A stretch of 5,017 nt of DNA from Dehalococcoidia bacterium (GCA_014859215.1 JACUUS010000161.1:1-5017), one strand, 5' to 3'. Positions 1 to 4,528 are shown, counted from the stretch's first letter. A program made the numbers and translations. Notes: generated by a model not told the origin, from the sequence alone.

Positions 1-1
1 A

Positions 2-205
2 GATATTCAGCGAAGCGGCACCAGGCGGGAAGAACTGCTGCTTGATGAAAACACCCTGAGGCAGGTATGGGTGCTCAGAAGGATGGCCAGCTTGATCAGC
101 GCTGATTCTGCCAACCCTGCTGAGGCTACAGAGAAGATCCTCGAAAGGCTTGCCAAGACGTCTTCGAATGCTGAGTTTCTGTCCACAATGGCAAAGGACT
201 TCTGA
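2..205 (+). CDS. C-terminal fragment of an unidentified helical protein (5' end outside window)
   Basis: One frame is open from the left edge to a TGA at 203-205, giving 67 residues that start DIQRSGTRREELLLDENTLR and end EFLSTMAKDF. The start codon lies outside the window. The visible part is rich in Glu, Leu, Arg and Ala and reads as two or three amphipathic helices, with roughly residues 16-34 and 38-53 the most helix-like. There is no cysteine, no transmembrane segment and no motif I recognise. It could be the tail of a cytoplasmic regulatory or structural protein, but I cannot name a family. An opposite-strand ORF over the same bases is best explained as its shadow. The open frame and soluble-protein composition are what I see; that it is a real gene is a moderately strong inference. 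Confidence 0.6.
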   Translation, partial: DIQRSGTRREELLLDENTLRQVWVLRRMASLISADSANPAEATEKILERLAKTSSNAEFLSTMAKDF

Positions 206-769
206 TGCGAAACAGCTAGCATCTGGCAATACCAGGTGTGACAACGACGCAGCAGAAATCGGGCTCCTTTGCCATCAGGTTAACGGTGGTTGTGAAATCA
301 GTATGCGCCAGTGGTAGGGCAGTTGAGACCTGGACAGGAAGTCAGTCTTCAACCGGCCGGCGAGCAGATGGGTTCCTGGTGTGCGGTCTCGAATGCCGGC
401 TGGCTGAACACGGGTACGTATACCTCGGGCGGGTTTTCACGCAGCCAGGCATCGGTCTGCGCGAAGCGCGCTATGTGGGTCTTGATCTCCTCGGCCACAC
501 TCTCCGAGGCCCGGCTTTTTGCCCGAGGCTTTTCCGGCTTCCAGTGAAGCACGACACGGTCGGACACTTTCGAGATGCGAATGAGAAAGGTTCTGCCGGG
601 ACCTCGCACTGTGGGGCTGGCTGAGCCGGGCGGCAGTCTGCTTCCCGGCTTTGTCCGGCCGGAACATAGCCCACATCATAAACAAGCCGGACAGGATACA
701 CAAGCAGGACAAGAAGCGGCCCCAGGAATGCGCCCCTTAATGGCAGCCTGAGAAAGGGAGGTTGAACAG
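206..769. other. Gene-poor interval between the left-edge gene and the acetyltransferase
   Basis: This 560-base stretch holds no intact gene that I can support. Competing ORFs on both strands overlap each other; the only one with family-like sequence is the minus-strand M20 fragment at 349-609. A 7-bp inverted repeat (AGCCGGG at 624-630, CCCGGCT at 644-650) could form a hairpin but has no T-run on either strand. The last bases before 770 contain the Shine-Dalgarno of the acetyltransferase (AAGGGAGGT, 754-762). I see no convincing -35/-10 pair here for that gene. The interval looks like decayed coding DNA rather than a regulatory region. Confidence 0.5.
349..609 (-). pseudogene. Probable remnant of an M20-family deacetylase/peptidase (dimerization-domain fragment)
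   Basis: Read on the minus strand, this 86-codon frame contains a stretch around SDRVVLHWKPEKPRAK followed by AEEIKTHIARFAQTDAWLRE, NPPEV and VPVFSQPAFET. From memory, members of the ArgE/DapE/CPG2-like M20 family have a comparable segment at the end of their dimerization domain (an IPDxxxLxW-type strand, an acidic helix, then DPWLRxxPPEV). The catalytic parts, including the metal-binding HxD and EE motifs, are not visible on either side. The frame closes with TGA at 349-351, soon after the recognisable part, where a full enzyme would need another hundred or so residues. No Shine-Dalgarno precedes its ATG. I infer a truncated, decayed gene. The alternative is a chance open frame in GC-rich DNA, so confidence is limited. 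Confidence 0.4.
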
Positions 770-1429
770 GTGAAAGATGAAAGGTCGAAAATGAACGCTG
801 ATGCGAATGACCTCATACGCTTGAACAGGTCCCTCGTTAAGCCCGCCGCCGAGGTGCTGGGCCAGGCGTTTCGGGACTATCCGCTGGTCGAGTACGCATT
901 TCCGGACAACTCCGAACGAGAGAAGATGGCGCCCCTCTTCTGTCAGTGCATTCTTTACTATGCCGTTCGTTACGGGGAAGTGTATGCGACATCTTCCCGG
1001 ATGGAAGGCGTTGCCGCCTGGGCGACCGGTGATACCCCGATGAACTTCTGGAGGACCATACGTTCCGTGCCGCTGTCCGTGGTGGCAGGCATTGGCAGAG
1101 CAGGGGGCTCAAGGCTGAGGCATCCAGGCTATTTTGAAGAGGCGATGCACAGGCGGCTGACCCCTTTCAAGCACTGGATACTCCTGATGATCGGGGTGCC
1201 GCCGCAGGTCCACGGCAAAGGTTACGCGAGCAAGTTGATGAGTCCAATGCTGGCCAGAATAGATGAACAGGGACTCCCGTGTTATCTGTCTACGCACGAG
1301 GAGAAGAATACCCGGCTCTATGAACACTTCGGTTTCAGAGTAATCGAGAAATCAGACATTCCCCGGACCGGGCTTACTATCTGGGCCATGCTCAGAGATT
1401 CCCGGCAGGCTTGGGAGCAGGGCGGGTGA
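770..1429 (+). CDS. GNAT-family N-acetyltransferase
   Basis: The 219-residue product should transfer an acetyl group from acetyl-CoA to an amine; the acceptor cannot be told from sequence. The acetyl-CoA-binding motif A is at about residues 141-160: a strand LLMIGVPP, then QVHGKGYASKLM (146-157), which fits the family's Q/R-x-x-G-x-G/A pyrophosphate loop. Motif B follows at about 172-191: LSTHEEKNTRLYEHFGFRVI, close to the usual pattern of a strand, N-x-x-LYxxxGF and a strand. The N-terminal half (residues 17-85) matches the fold's first helices and strands. Length is normal for a single-domain GNAT. I chose the GTG at 770 because AAGGGAGGT (754-762) lies 7 bases upstream; an ATG at codon 8 (791) is the alternative and changes only the tail. 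No neighbour is clearly co-transcribed. An antibiotic-modifying or protein-acetylating role are both possible and neither is supported. Confidence 0.87.
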   Translation: MKDERSKMNADANDLIRLNRSLVKPAAEVLGQAFRDYPLVEYAFPDNSEREKMAPLFCQCILYYAVRYGEVYATSSRMEGVAAWATGDTPMNFWRTIRSVPLSVVAGIGRAGGSRLRHPGYFEEAMHRRLTPFKHWILLMIGVPPQVHGKGYASKLMSPMLARIDEQGLPCYLSTHEEKNTRLYEHFGFRVIEKSDIPRTGLTIWAMLRDSRQAWEQGG

Positions 1430-1482
1430 AGCCCGGCGAATTACTGCTGTAGTCAGGCAAAGTCTTCTTTCTGAAAGACGTC

Positions 1483-1534
1483 GGCGGGTTTCGTTCGCTT
1501 CATCCGGTCCACTATCACTCCGGATGAATCCGCC
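1483..1534. repeat. Inverted repeat (9-bp perfect stem with outer 5-bp arms) downstream of the acetyltransferase
   Basis: TTCATCCGG (1499-1507) and CCGGATGAA (1520-1528) are perfect inverted arms around a 12-base loop. Outside them GGCGG (1483-1487) can pair with CCGCC (1530-1534), leaving an 11-base one-sided internal loop. There is no T-run on either side, so it is not a standard intrinsic terminator. It may be a transcript-end processing structure, a protein-binding site or a relic of a palindromic repeat element. The pairing is seen directly; the function is unknown. Confidence 0.45.
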
Positions 1535-1679
1535 TCTGCGCTTTGTAGTGCTCGGGTGGGTGCGGCGGGTACGTTAGTACATTCACGATAGTAAGTCGCT
1601 GCTCAGTACCTATTTGGGATTGCGGGCAGACTTCAATGCGCCGAGAATCTAGAGTGAAACAGATCTGCAGGAACGGATC

Positions 1680-1718
1680 ATGTTGTGGAGGGACTGTATC
1701 CTGAGGATACTTCCATGA
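1680..1718 (+). CDS. Possible 12-codon leader peptide ORF coupled to the next gene
   Basis: ATG at 1680 opens a 12-residue frame (MLWRDCILRILP) closed by TGA at 1716-1718. The stop overlaps the ATG of the downstream gene (1715-1717) in the ATGA arrangement typical of translational coupling. AGGA at 1669-1672 lies 7 bases before the start. The frame spans the hairpin at 1696-1710, so ribosomes translating it would open that structure. This is only a positional argument: such a short ORF can occur by chance and the peptide has no recognised attenuator codon run. Confidence 0.25.
   Translation: MLWRDCILRILP
1696..1710 (+). promoter_or_regulatory. Hairpin covering the ribosome binding site of the 92-residue gene
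   Basis: GTATCC (1696-1701) and GGATAC (1705-1710) are perfect 6-bp inverted arms around TGA. The Shine-Dalgarno GAGGA (1703-1707) lies in the loop and 3' arm, and the ATG follows at 1715. In RNA this would partly sequester the ribosome site; in DNA it could equally be a small operator. The stem and position are seen, the role is inferred. Confidence 0.35.
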
Positions 1719-1993
1719 AGACGTGCGAAAACTGCGTGCATAAGTCAATTTGCATTCTTTATCATGGCCACGGCCAGATTCAGTTGCGGTTCGGAAACAC
1801 ATACTCGAAGGACCCCGACGCCTTTGTGGACAGGCTTGATCAGCAGCTTGCCTACAAGTGCATGTACTATCTGGAGAAACCTGCTGTGGAGACTGTGGAG
1901 AGTGAAGGTGCCTTGGCCGAGGCCGCTCGCTCAAACCCTCCAGGTCCGCGGCGGGCAAAACAAAAAGCTCCAACGTCGTCCACCCCCCGCTGA
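1715..1993 (+). CDS. Small four-cysteine protein of unknown function (possible metal site)
   Basis: From ATG 1715 the product has 92 residues. The N-terminal part is MKTCENCVHKSICILYHGHG, giving C4-x2-C7-x5-C13, and a fourth cysteine is at C49 in AYKCMYYLE. This spacing, with H9, H17 and H19 nearby, suits a zinc or iron-sulfur site, but I know no family with exactly this pattern. Residues 30-55 look like a folded helical segment. From about residue 57 the sequence becomes Ala/Pro/Arg-rich and low in complexity (SNPPGPRRAKQKAP), as if disordered. I prefer ATG 1715 over an in-frame GTG at 1685 because GAGGA (1703-1707) sits 7 bases before the ATG. The last 12 codons overlap, in antisense, the terminator of a predicted minus-strand small RNA, which may explain the odd tail. 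Cytoplasmic; no signal peptide or membrane span. Function not assigned. Confidence 0.68.
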   Translation: MKTCENCVHKSICILYHGHGQIQLRFGNTYSKDPDAFVDRLDQQLAYKCMYYLEKPAVETVESEGALAEAARSNPPGPRRAKQKAPTSSTPR

Positions 1994-2008
1994 ACAACCC
2001 TGGAGCTT
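1957..2008 (-). terminator. Intrinsic terminator, minus strand
   Basis: On the minus strand AAGCTCCA (2008-2001) pairs with TGGAGCTT (1972-1965), then a G-U pair, one mismatch, then GUUGUUC (1998-1992) with GGACGAC (1981-1975), closing a 10-nt loop. The stem spans 17 positions and is followed at once by TTTTTGTTTT (1966-1957). The three G-U pairs (at 2000, 1996 and 1993) would be A-C mismatches in a plus-strand RNA, and the plus side has no T-run, so the signal is directional. It can serve the sRNA, the gene at 2129-2464, or both. Confidence 0.75.
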
Positions 2009-2051
2009 AAGAGAAGCCTTCGGGCGCCTTAAGGCTGCCTTAGACTCTCTT
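1957..2051 (-). ncRNA. Predicted small RNA of about 95 nt, antisense to the 3' end of the four-cysteine gene
   Basis: A minus-strand promoter (2058-2085) predicts initiation near 2051, and a strong minus-strand intrinsic terminator ends near 1957, so the expected transcript is about 95 nt. Its 5' part can fold as AAGAGA (2051-2046) with TCTCTT (2014-2009), and AGCCTT (2036-2031) with AAGGCT (2020-2015), leaving a 9-nt bulge. Its 3' part is the terminator hairpin. No convincing ORF with a Shine-Dalgarno lies within it. It does not resemble SRP RNA, 6S RNA, tmRNA or RNase P RNA as I know them. It is antisense to the last 12 codons and the 3' flank of the convergent gene at 1715-1993, and lies downstream of the minus-strand gene at 2129-2464. 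It could therefore be an antisense regulator, a 3'-UTR-type sRNA, or simply the end of that gene's transcript. All of this is inference from sequence signals. Confidence 0.45.
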
Positions 2052-2057
2052 CTCCAA

Positions 2058-2085
2058 ATTATCAAACGCTTTCGAGAGGTGTCAA
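2058..2085 (-). promoter_or_regulatory. Sigma-70-type promoter, minus strand, for the predicted sRNA
   Basis: On the minus strand TTGACA (2085-2080, perfect -35) is followed after 16 bases by GATAAT (2063-2058, five of six matches to the -10 consensus). The predicted start is near 2051, just where the AAGAGA arm of the RNA's first hairpin begins. No minus-strand gene starts downstream with a ribosome site, which is why I assign it to a non-coding transcript. Confidence 0.55.
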
Positions 2086-2105
2086 CGGTCTGACTTGACC
2101 TTTTC
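2081..2105 (+). terminator. Weak possible terminator, plus strand, after the four-cysteine gene
   Basis: GTCAA (2081-2085) can pair with TTGAC (2095-2099), followed by CTTTTCTCATTTTT. A 5-bp stem is marginal, and it overlaps the -35 of the minus-strand promoter, so the pairing may be coincidental. Confidence 0.2.
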
Positions 2106-2128
2106 TCATTTTTCGTACCGGAGTAATA

Positions 2129-2464
2129 CTACCAGAACTCTATATTCGTCTTGGCGACACCCTCCATATCGGCCAGCCGTGTCCTGATTGTGAGCTTCGC
2201 CCCTTCGTCAGTGAGGGGCTCAACCTCGGATATATCGAGCCCGTCCCCGTTCTTCTTCCCCTTCCAGTTCACGAGATAACCGGGAACGATCGCGTAGTGG
2301 AAAGCGCGCCTGCCGCAGCATGAAGACTCGATCGAACACATTCCGGTCACCGCCAGCACTTCCCTGTTATCATATTCGAGCTTCAGTTCCTTCAGCAGGG
2401 TGTAGTATCCTGCCAGCGCGGTTATTTCCTGGCCGATCGGTTGATGTACGAACTCCACTGTCAT
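2129..2464 (-). CDS. Conserved-looking hypothetical protein with SSCCG motif
   Basis: The 111-residue product begins MTVEFVHQPIGQEITALAGY and ends TNIEFW. Residues 10-30 form a likely helix (GQEITALAGYYTLLKELKLE). A cysteine cluster follows at C43, C49 and C50 in GMCSIESSCCGRR. Next comes a strand-rich stretch HYAIVPGYLVNWKG (56-69) and an acidic C-terminal half. There is no signal peptide or transmembrane span. The adjacent cysteines suggest a metal, cofactor or redox role, but I do not recognise a named domain. The start is well supported: GGAGG (2475-2471) lies 6 bases from the ATG, and a promoter lies just upstream. It is transcribed towards, and convergent with, the four-cysteine gene; the terminator at 1957-2008 probably ends its transcript. 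It is divergent from the microprotein gene at 2638. Real gene: fairly sure. Function: unknown. Confidence 0.82.
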   Translation of the reverse strand: MTVEFVHQPIGQEITALAGYYTLLKELKLEYDNREVLAVTGMCSIESSCCGRRAFHYAIVPGYLVNWKGKKNGDGLDISEVEPLTDEGAKLTIRTRLADMEGVAKTNIEFW

Positions 2465-2490
2465 GTCTCTCCTCCACCCGGGCTGGTTTC

Positions 2491-2519
2491 AGGTTAGCAG
2501 AGGCCGGTGGGACCGTCAA
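2491..2519 (-). promoter_or_regulatory. Promoter of the SSCCG-protein gene, minus strand
   Basis: On the minus strand TTGACG (2519-2514, five of six) is followed after 17 bases by TAACCT (2496-2491, three of six), preceded by TGC, which makes an extended -10. The predicted start near 2484 leaves a 20-nt leader that contains the GGAGGAG ribosome site of the gene starting at 2464. Confidence 0.55.
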
Positions 2520-2637
2520 GCGCAGTACGAAAGTACCACCGCGCCGGAGTACCGGAGTTGGATTGCTTGTCCCCCATATCGGGTCAGAATAGTAACCGAA
2601 GACAAGGGCCGGTTAATCCTGTTACGGAGCCGAAGAA

Positions 2638-2757
2638 ATGCATCCACTTCTTCTGGACACATCGCTGGTTATTACAGCCGGCGGACTTATCCTGCTCGGG
2701 ATTATGGCTGTCGAATATTTTGCCGGCTTGAGGCAAAGAAGGAAGCAGCGAAGCTAG
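2638..2757 (+). CDS. 39-residue single-span membrane microprotein
   Basis: ATG 2638 to TAG 2755-2757 encodes a short protein whose residues 9-29 form one clear transmembrane helix: SLVITAGGLILLGIMAVEYF is its core. A strongly basic tail follows (LRQRRKQRS, residues 31-39). By the positive-inside rule the tail would be cytoplasmic and the N-terminus outside. GGAG (2626-2629) lies 8 bases before the start. The hydrophobic core plus basic end is hard to get by chance in a frame this short. It resembles small membrane subunits or regulators that bind larger membrane complexes, but no specific partner is visible: its neighbours are the divergent SSCCG protein and tldD, and nothing ties it to either. 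No family recognised. Confidence 0.6.
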   Translation: MHPLLLDTSLVITAGGLILLGIMAVEYFAGLRQRRKQRS

Positions 2758-2852
2758 GGCCCCGCCTGACTCCGCCGCCGAAGACTCCCCAGTTCCGCCT
2801 TCAGTGTATTTGCCCCGCGCATAAGCGATGATTTCCCATGCTCGGCCAAGGG

Positions 2853-2881
2853 TGGATTTCTCCTCTTATAAGAAATATAAT
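2853..2881 (+). promoter_or_regulatory. Probable promoter of tldD
   Basis: A perfect -10 TATAAT (2876-2881) lies 17 bases after TGGATT (2853-2858, three of six matches to the -35). The predicted start is near 2888, giving a leader of about 64 nt before the tldD ATG at 2952. A promoter here argues against translation starting at the upstream in-frame ATG (2838). Confidence 0.5.
2866..2880. promoter_or_regulatory. Per-box-like palindrome over the tldD -10 element
   Basis: TTATAAGAAATATAA (2866-2880) is a 5-5-5 inverted repeat (TTATA, AGAAA, TATAA). It matches the Bacillus Per box TTATAATNATTATAA at 12 of the 14 defined positions by my hand alignment. It overlaps five of six bases of the -10, where a bound repressor would block polymerase. 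A PerR-type regulator is encoded 1.7 kb downstream. AT-rich -10 regions can mimic such boxes, and the operator of this organism's PerR is not known. Confidence 0.4.
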
Positions 2882-2898
2882 CGAAACATCGCATTATC

Positions 2899-2923
2899 AA
2901 GGGGCGGCGAGGCCCGCCCTTTT
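2899..2923 (+). terminator. Terminator-like hairpin in the tldD leader
   Basis: AAGGGGCGG (2899-2907) pairs with CCGCCCTT (2914-2921) with one bulged G and a 6-base loop, followed by a short T-run (TTTTCT, 2920-2925). It may end transcripts coming from the microprotein gene. It also lies about 12-34 nt inside the predicted tldD leader, so it could reduce tldD transcription or act only as a 5' stabilising hairpin. The T-run is short. Confidence 0.4.
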
Positions 2924-2941
2924 CTCGAAGACTCCAAGTTT

Positions 2942-2948
2942 GAGGTGG
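2942..2948 (+). promoter_or_regulatory. Ribosome binding site that fixes the tldD start
   Basis: GAGGTGG (2942-2948) lies just before ATG 2952; its GAGGT core is 5 bases away. The 38 codons upstream of this ATG do not look like TldD, so this site decides the start. Confidence 0.65.
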
Positions 2949-2951
2949 GGC

Positions 2952-4310
2952 ATGCATGATGAAGTGAGCCAGGCCTTGAAGGGCCACAGGGCAGAGTATG
3001 TCGAGATACGCATTGAGGAAGGCCGGTCTACGCGGTTCCAGTACCGCGGCAGGGACCTGGAAGACGTCGGGAGGACAACCGGTCTCGGCGGCAACGTCCG
3101 CGCGCTGGTCAGGGGTGGATGGGGGTTCGTGTCCTTTAACAGCCCTGAGGGGCTGAAGGACAAGGTGAAGATGGCGGTAAAACAGGCAAACCTGGTTAAC
3201 GGCGAGGCCGTCAAGCTGGCCCCGGTCCAGCCGGTAGTGGACCAGGTGGCGGCGCAGGTCAAGAAGGACCCCAGGGGAGTCCCGCTGGCCGAGAAAAAGT
3301 CCATACTGGACCGGTATAACGAGGTTATCTGGAGCGTTCCCAAGATTCAGACCTCGACCATAACGTACTCGGACCGGCATAAAAGGGTGATCCTTGCCAG
3401 CTCCGAAGGGAGCTACATCGAGCAGTCGAAGGTCGATCTTATGGCCCGGTTCAATGCCGTTGCCCGCGACGGAAGCAACGTACAGCAGTCGTCCCTGAGC
3501 CTGGGCAGCAACGGGGACTTCGGTTTCCTGGAGAACCTCGATTCACAGGTCGAGGAAATGGCGAAGCGCGCGGTCGAGCTTCTTTCAGCCCCGCAGGTGA
3601 AGGGCGGCGAGTACACCGTCATACTCGACCCGGTCCTGGCCGGGGTCTTCACCCACGAGGCTTTCGGGCACCTTTCAGAGTCGGACTTCGTTTACGAAAA
3701 CGAACGCTTGAGGGAGATCATGGTCCTTGGGCGGCGGTTCGGCGGGAAGCACCTCAATATCGTGGACGGGGCGGCTGTACCCGGCCTGAGGGGCAGCTAC
3801 AAGTACGACGACGAGGGCGTGCCTGCTTCAAAGACCTATCTGATTAAGGAGGGCATCCTATCTGGCCGGCTGCATTCCCGCGAGACAGCCGCGAAGATGG
3901 GCGAAGCGCCAACCGGCAACGCCAGGGCCATTGACTATTCCTTCGAGCCGATCGTCCGCATGACCAATACCTACATCGAGCCGGGTGAGGCCACGTTCAA
4001 CGACCTTATCGCGGACGTGAAGGAAGGCGTCTATGCGCGGAACTGGTACGGCGGCACCACGAGTATGGAGATGTTCACCTTTTCGGCGGGTGAAGCCTTC
4101 ATGATACGCAACGGAAAGGTCGAGGAACTGCTGAGACCGGTGGTGCTCAGCGGGAACCTTTTCGCGACCCTGGAAAGAATCGACGCTATCGGGAACGACC
4201 TTGAAATGAACGAAGGCGGGGGTTGTGGGAAGGCGGGCCAGATGCCTCTGCCCGTATCCAACGGAAGCCCCCATATCAGGATCAGAGGATGCCTGATCGG
4301 GGGCGCGTAG
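2952..4310 (+). CDS. tldD: TldD-family metalloprotease subunit
   Basis: The 452-residue product belongs to the TldD/PmbA (TldE) family, in which TldD is the metal-binding subunit of a TldD-TldE protease. The E. coli complex trims unfolded peptides such as the microcin B17 precursor and degrades the CcdA antitoxin. The family metal motif HExxxH is present as HEAFGH (residues 235-240), inside VFTHEAFGHLSESD. The C-terminal CGKAGQMPLPV segment supplies a conserved cysteine (C425), which as I recall is the third metal ligand in E. coli TldD. Other typical segments are AEYVEIRIEEG near the N-terminus, YKYDDEGVPASKTYLIKEGIL in the middle (about 283-303) and NARAIDYSFEPIVRM (about 323-337). Length is normal for the family and the gene is intact. 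A longer in-frame start at 2838 adds 38 unrelated residues and would place the promoter inside the gene. No tldE/pmbA is in the window: the next gene is the PerR-type regulator. The partner must lie elsewhere, or this TldD acts alone. Confidence 0.94.
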   Translation: MHDEVSQALKGHRAEYVEIRIEEGRSTRFQYRGRDLEDVGRTTGLGGNVRALVRGGWGFVSFNSPEGLKDKVKMAVKQANLVNGEAVKLAPVQPVVDQVAAQVKKDPRGVPLAEKKSILDRYNEVIWSVPKIQTSTITYSDRHKRVILASSEGSYIEQSKVDLMARFNAVARDGSNVQQSSLSLGSNGDFGFLENLDSQVEEMAKRAVELLSAPQVKGGEYTVILDPVLAGVFTHEAFGHLSESDFVYENERLREIMVLGRRFGGKHLNIVDGAAVPGLRGSYKYDDEGVPASKTYLIKEGILSGRLHSRETAAKMGEAPTGNARAIDYSFEPIVRMTNTYIEPGEATFNDLIADVKEGVYARNWYGGTTSMEMFTFSAGEAFMIRNGKVEELLRPVVLSGNLFATLERIDAIGNDLEMNEGGGCGKAGQMPLPVSNGSPHIRIRGCLIGGA

Positions 4311-4316
4311 GGTAAG

Positions 4317-4334
4317 ACTGAGGCTGAGACTGAG
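4317..4334. repeat. Three tandem 6-bp units after tldD
   Basis: ACTGAG, GCTGAG and ACTGAG follow one another directly, starting 6 bases after the tldD stop. The array is short and probably a replication-slippage product; no function is evident. Confidence 0.5.
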
Positions 4335-4382
4335 ATATCTGGATGGCTGCTCGCCCCGTGACGCCGCTCGTGTGGGGATGGG

Positions 4383-4466
4383 TGTAGCGGCGGGCCTGTG
4401 GGCCGCCGGGGTGGAAGTGGACCGGGTGTTATCCACGAAGATGTAGCGCAGGTTCCCCAACCTGCG
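4383..4466. repeat. Two REP-like hairpins sharing a TGTAGCG lead
   Basis: TGTAGCG occurs at 4383-4389 and at 4442-4448, each time running into a GC-rich hairpin. The first stem pairs CGGC and GGCC (4388-4391, 4393-4396, one bulged G) with GGCCGCCG (4401-4408) around TGTG. The second is a perfect 8-bp stem, CGCAGGTT (4447-4454) and AACCTGCG (4459-4466), around CCCC. A shared lead plus different but similarly sized hairpins between genes is how REP-type repeats look. Whether copies occur elsewhere in the genome cannot be seen. Neither has a T-run, though they could protect the tldD mRNA 3' end. Confidence 0.45.
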
Positions 4467-4528
4467 GACCCCGTTCCCCGATAGTCGCGCGGGCGGCAAC
4501 AGGTTCTAATAAACTGATGTGCAGGGTC

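Noticed and set aside
238..624. Plus-strand 128-codon ORF starting GTG
   Set aside because: No ribosome site, no family-like segments, and it overlaps the minus-strand frame that does resemble a protein family.
624..650. AGCCGGG/CCCGGCT hairpin as a terminator
   Set aside because: No T-run on either strand.
437..712. Two overlapping minus-strand ORFs upstream of the M20-like fragment
   Set aside because: I looked for the missing N-terminal part of the M20 enzyme here and found no metal-binding motif or family-like stretch; composition looks random.
574..810. GATGCGAATGA occurring at 574-584 and again at 800-810
   Set aside because: Single 11-base coincidence, second copy inside the acetyltransferase gene; no flanking similarity.
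1685..1714. GTG 1685 as start of the four-cysteine protein
   Set aside because: Poor ribosome-site spacing (12 bases); ATG 1715 has GAGGA at a 7-base distance.
1515..1997. Minus-strand 160-codon ORF, starting TTG
   Set aside because: Shadow of the four-cysteine gene; Pro/Ser/Arg-rich nonsense-like composition and no ribosome site, although a promoter points into it. The terminator at 1957-2008 would cut it after a few codons.
2544..2559. Direct repeat CCGGAGT separated by one base, near the divergent promoter
   Set aside because: Too short to call an operator; not symmetric and not positioned on a promoter element.
2463..2831. Plus-strand 122-codon ORF across the divergent intergenic region
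   Set aside because: Runs over the minus-strand promoter and the microprotein gene in another frame; no family-like sequence.
2838..2951. N-terminal extension of TldD from ATG 2838
   Set aside because: The 38 extra residues do not resemble the family, contain the promoter and leader hairpin, and lack a ribosome site; ATG 2952 has one.
2754..3380. Long minus-strand ORFs opposite tldD (also 3858-4499)
   Set aside because: Shadows of the GC-rich tldD coding sequence; no ribosome sites or motifs.
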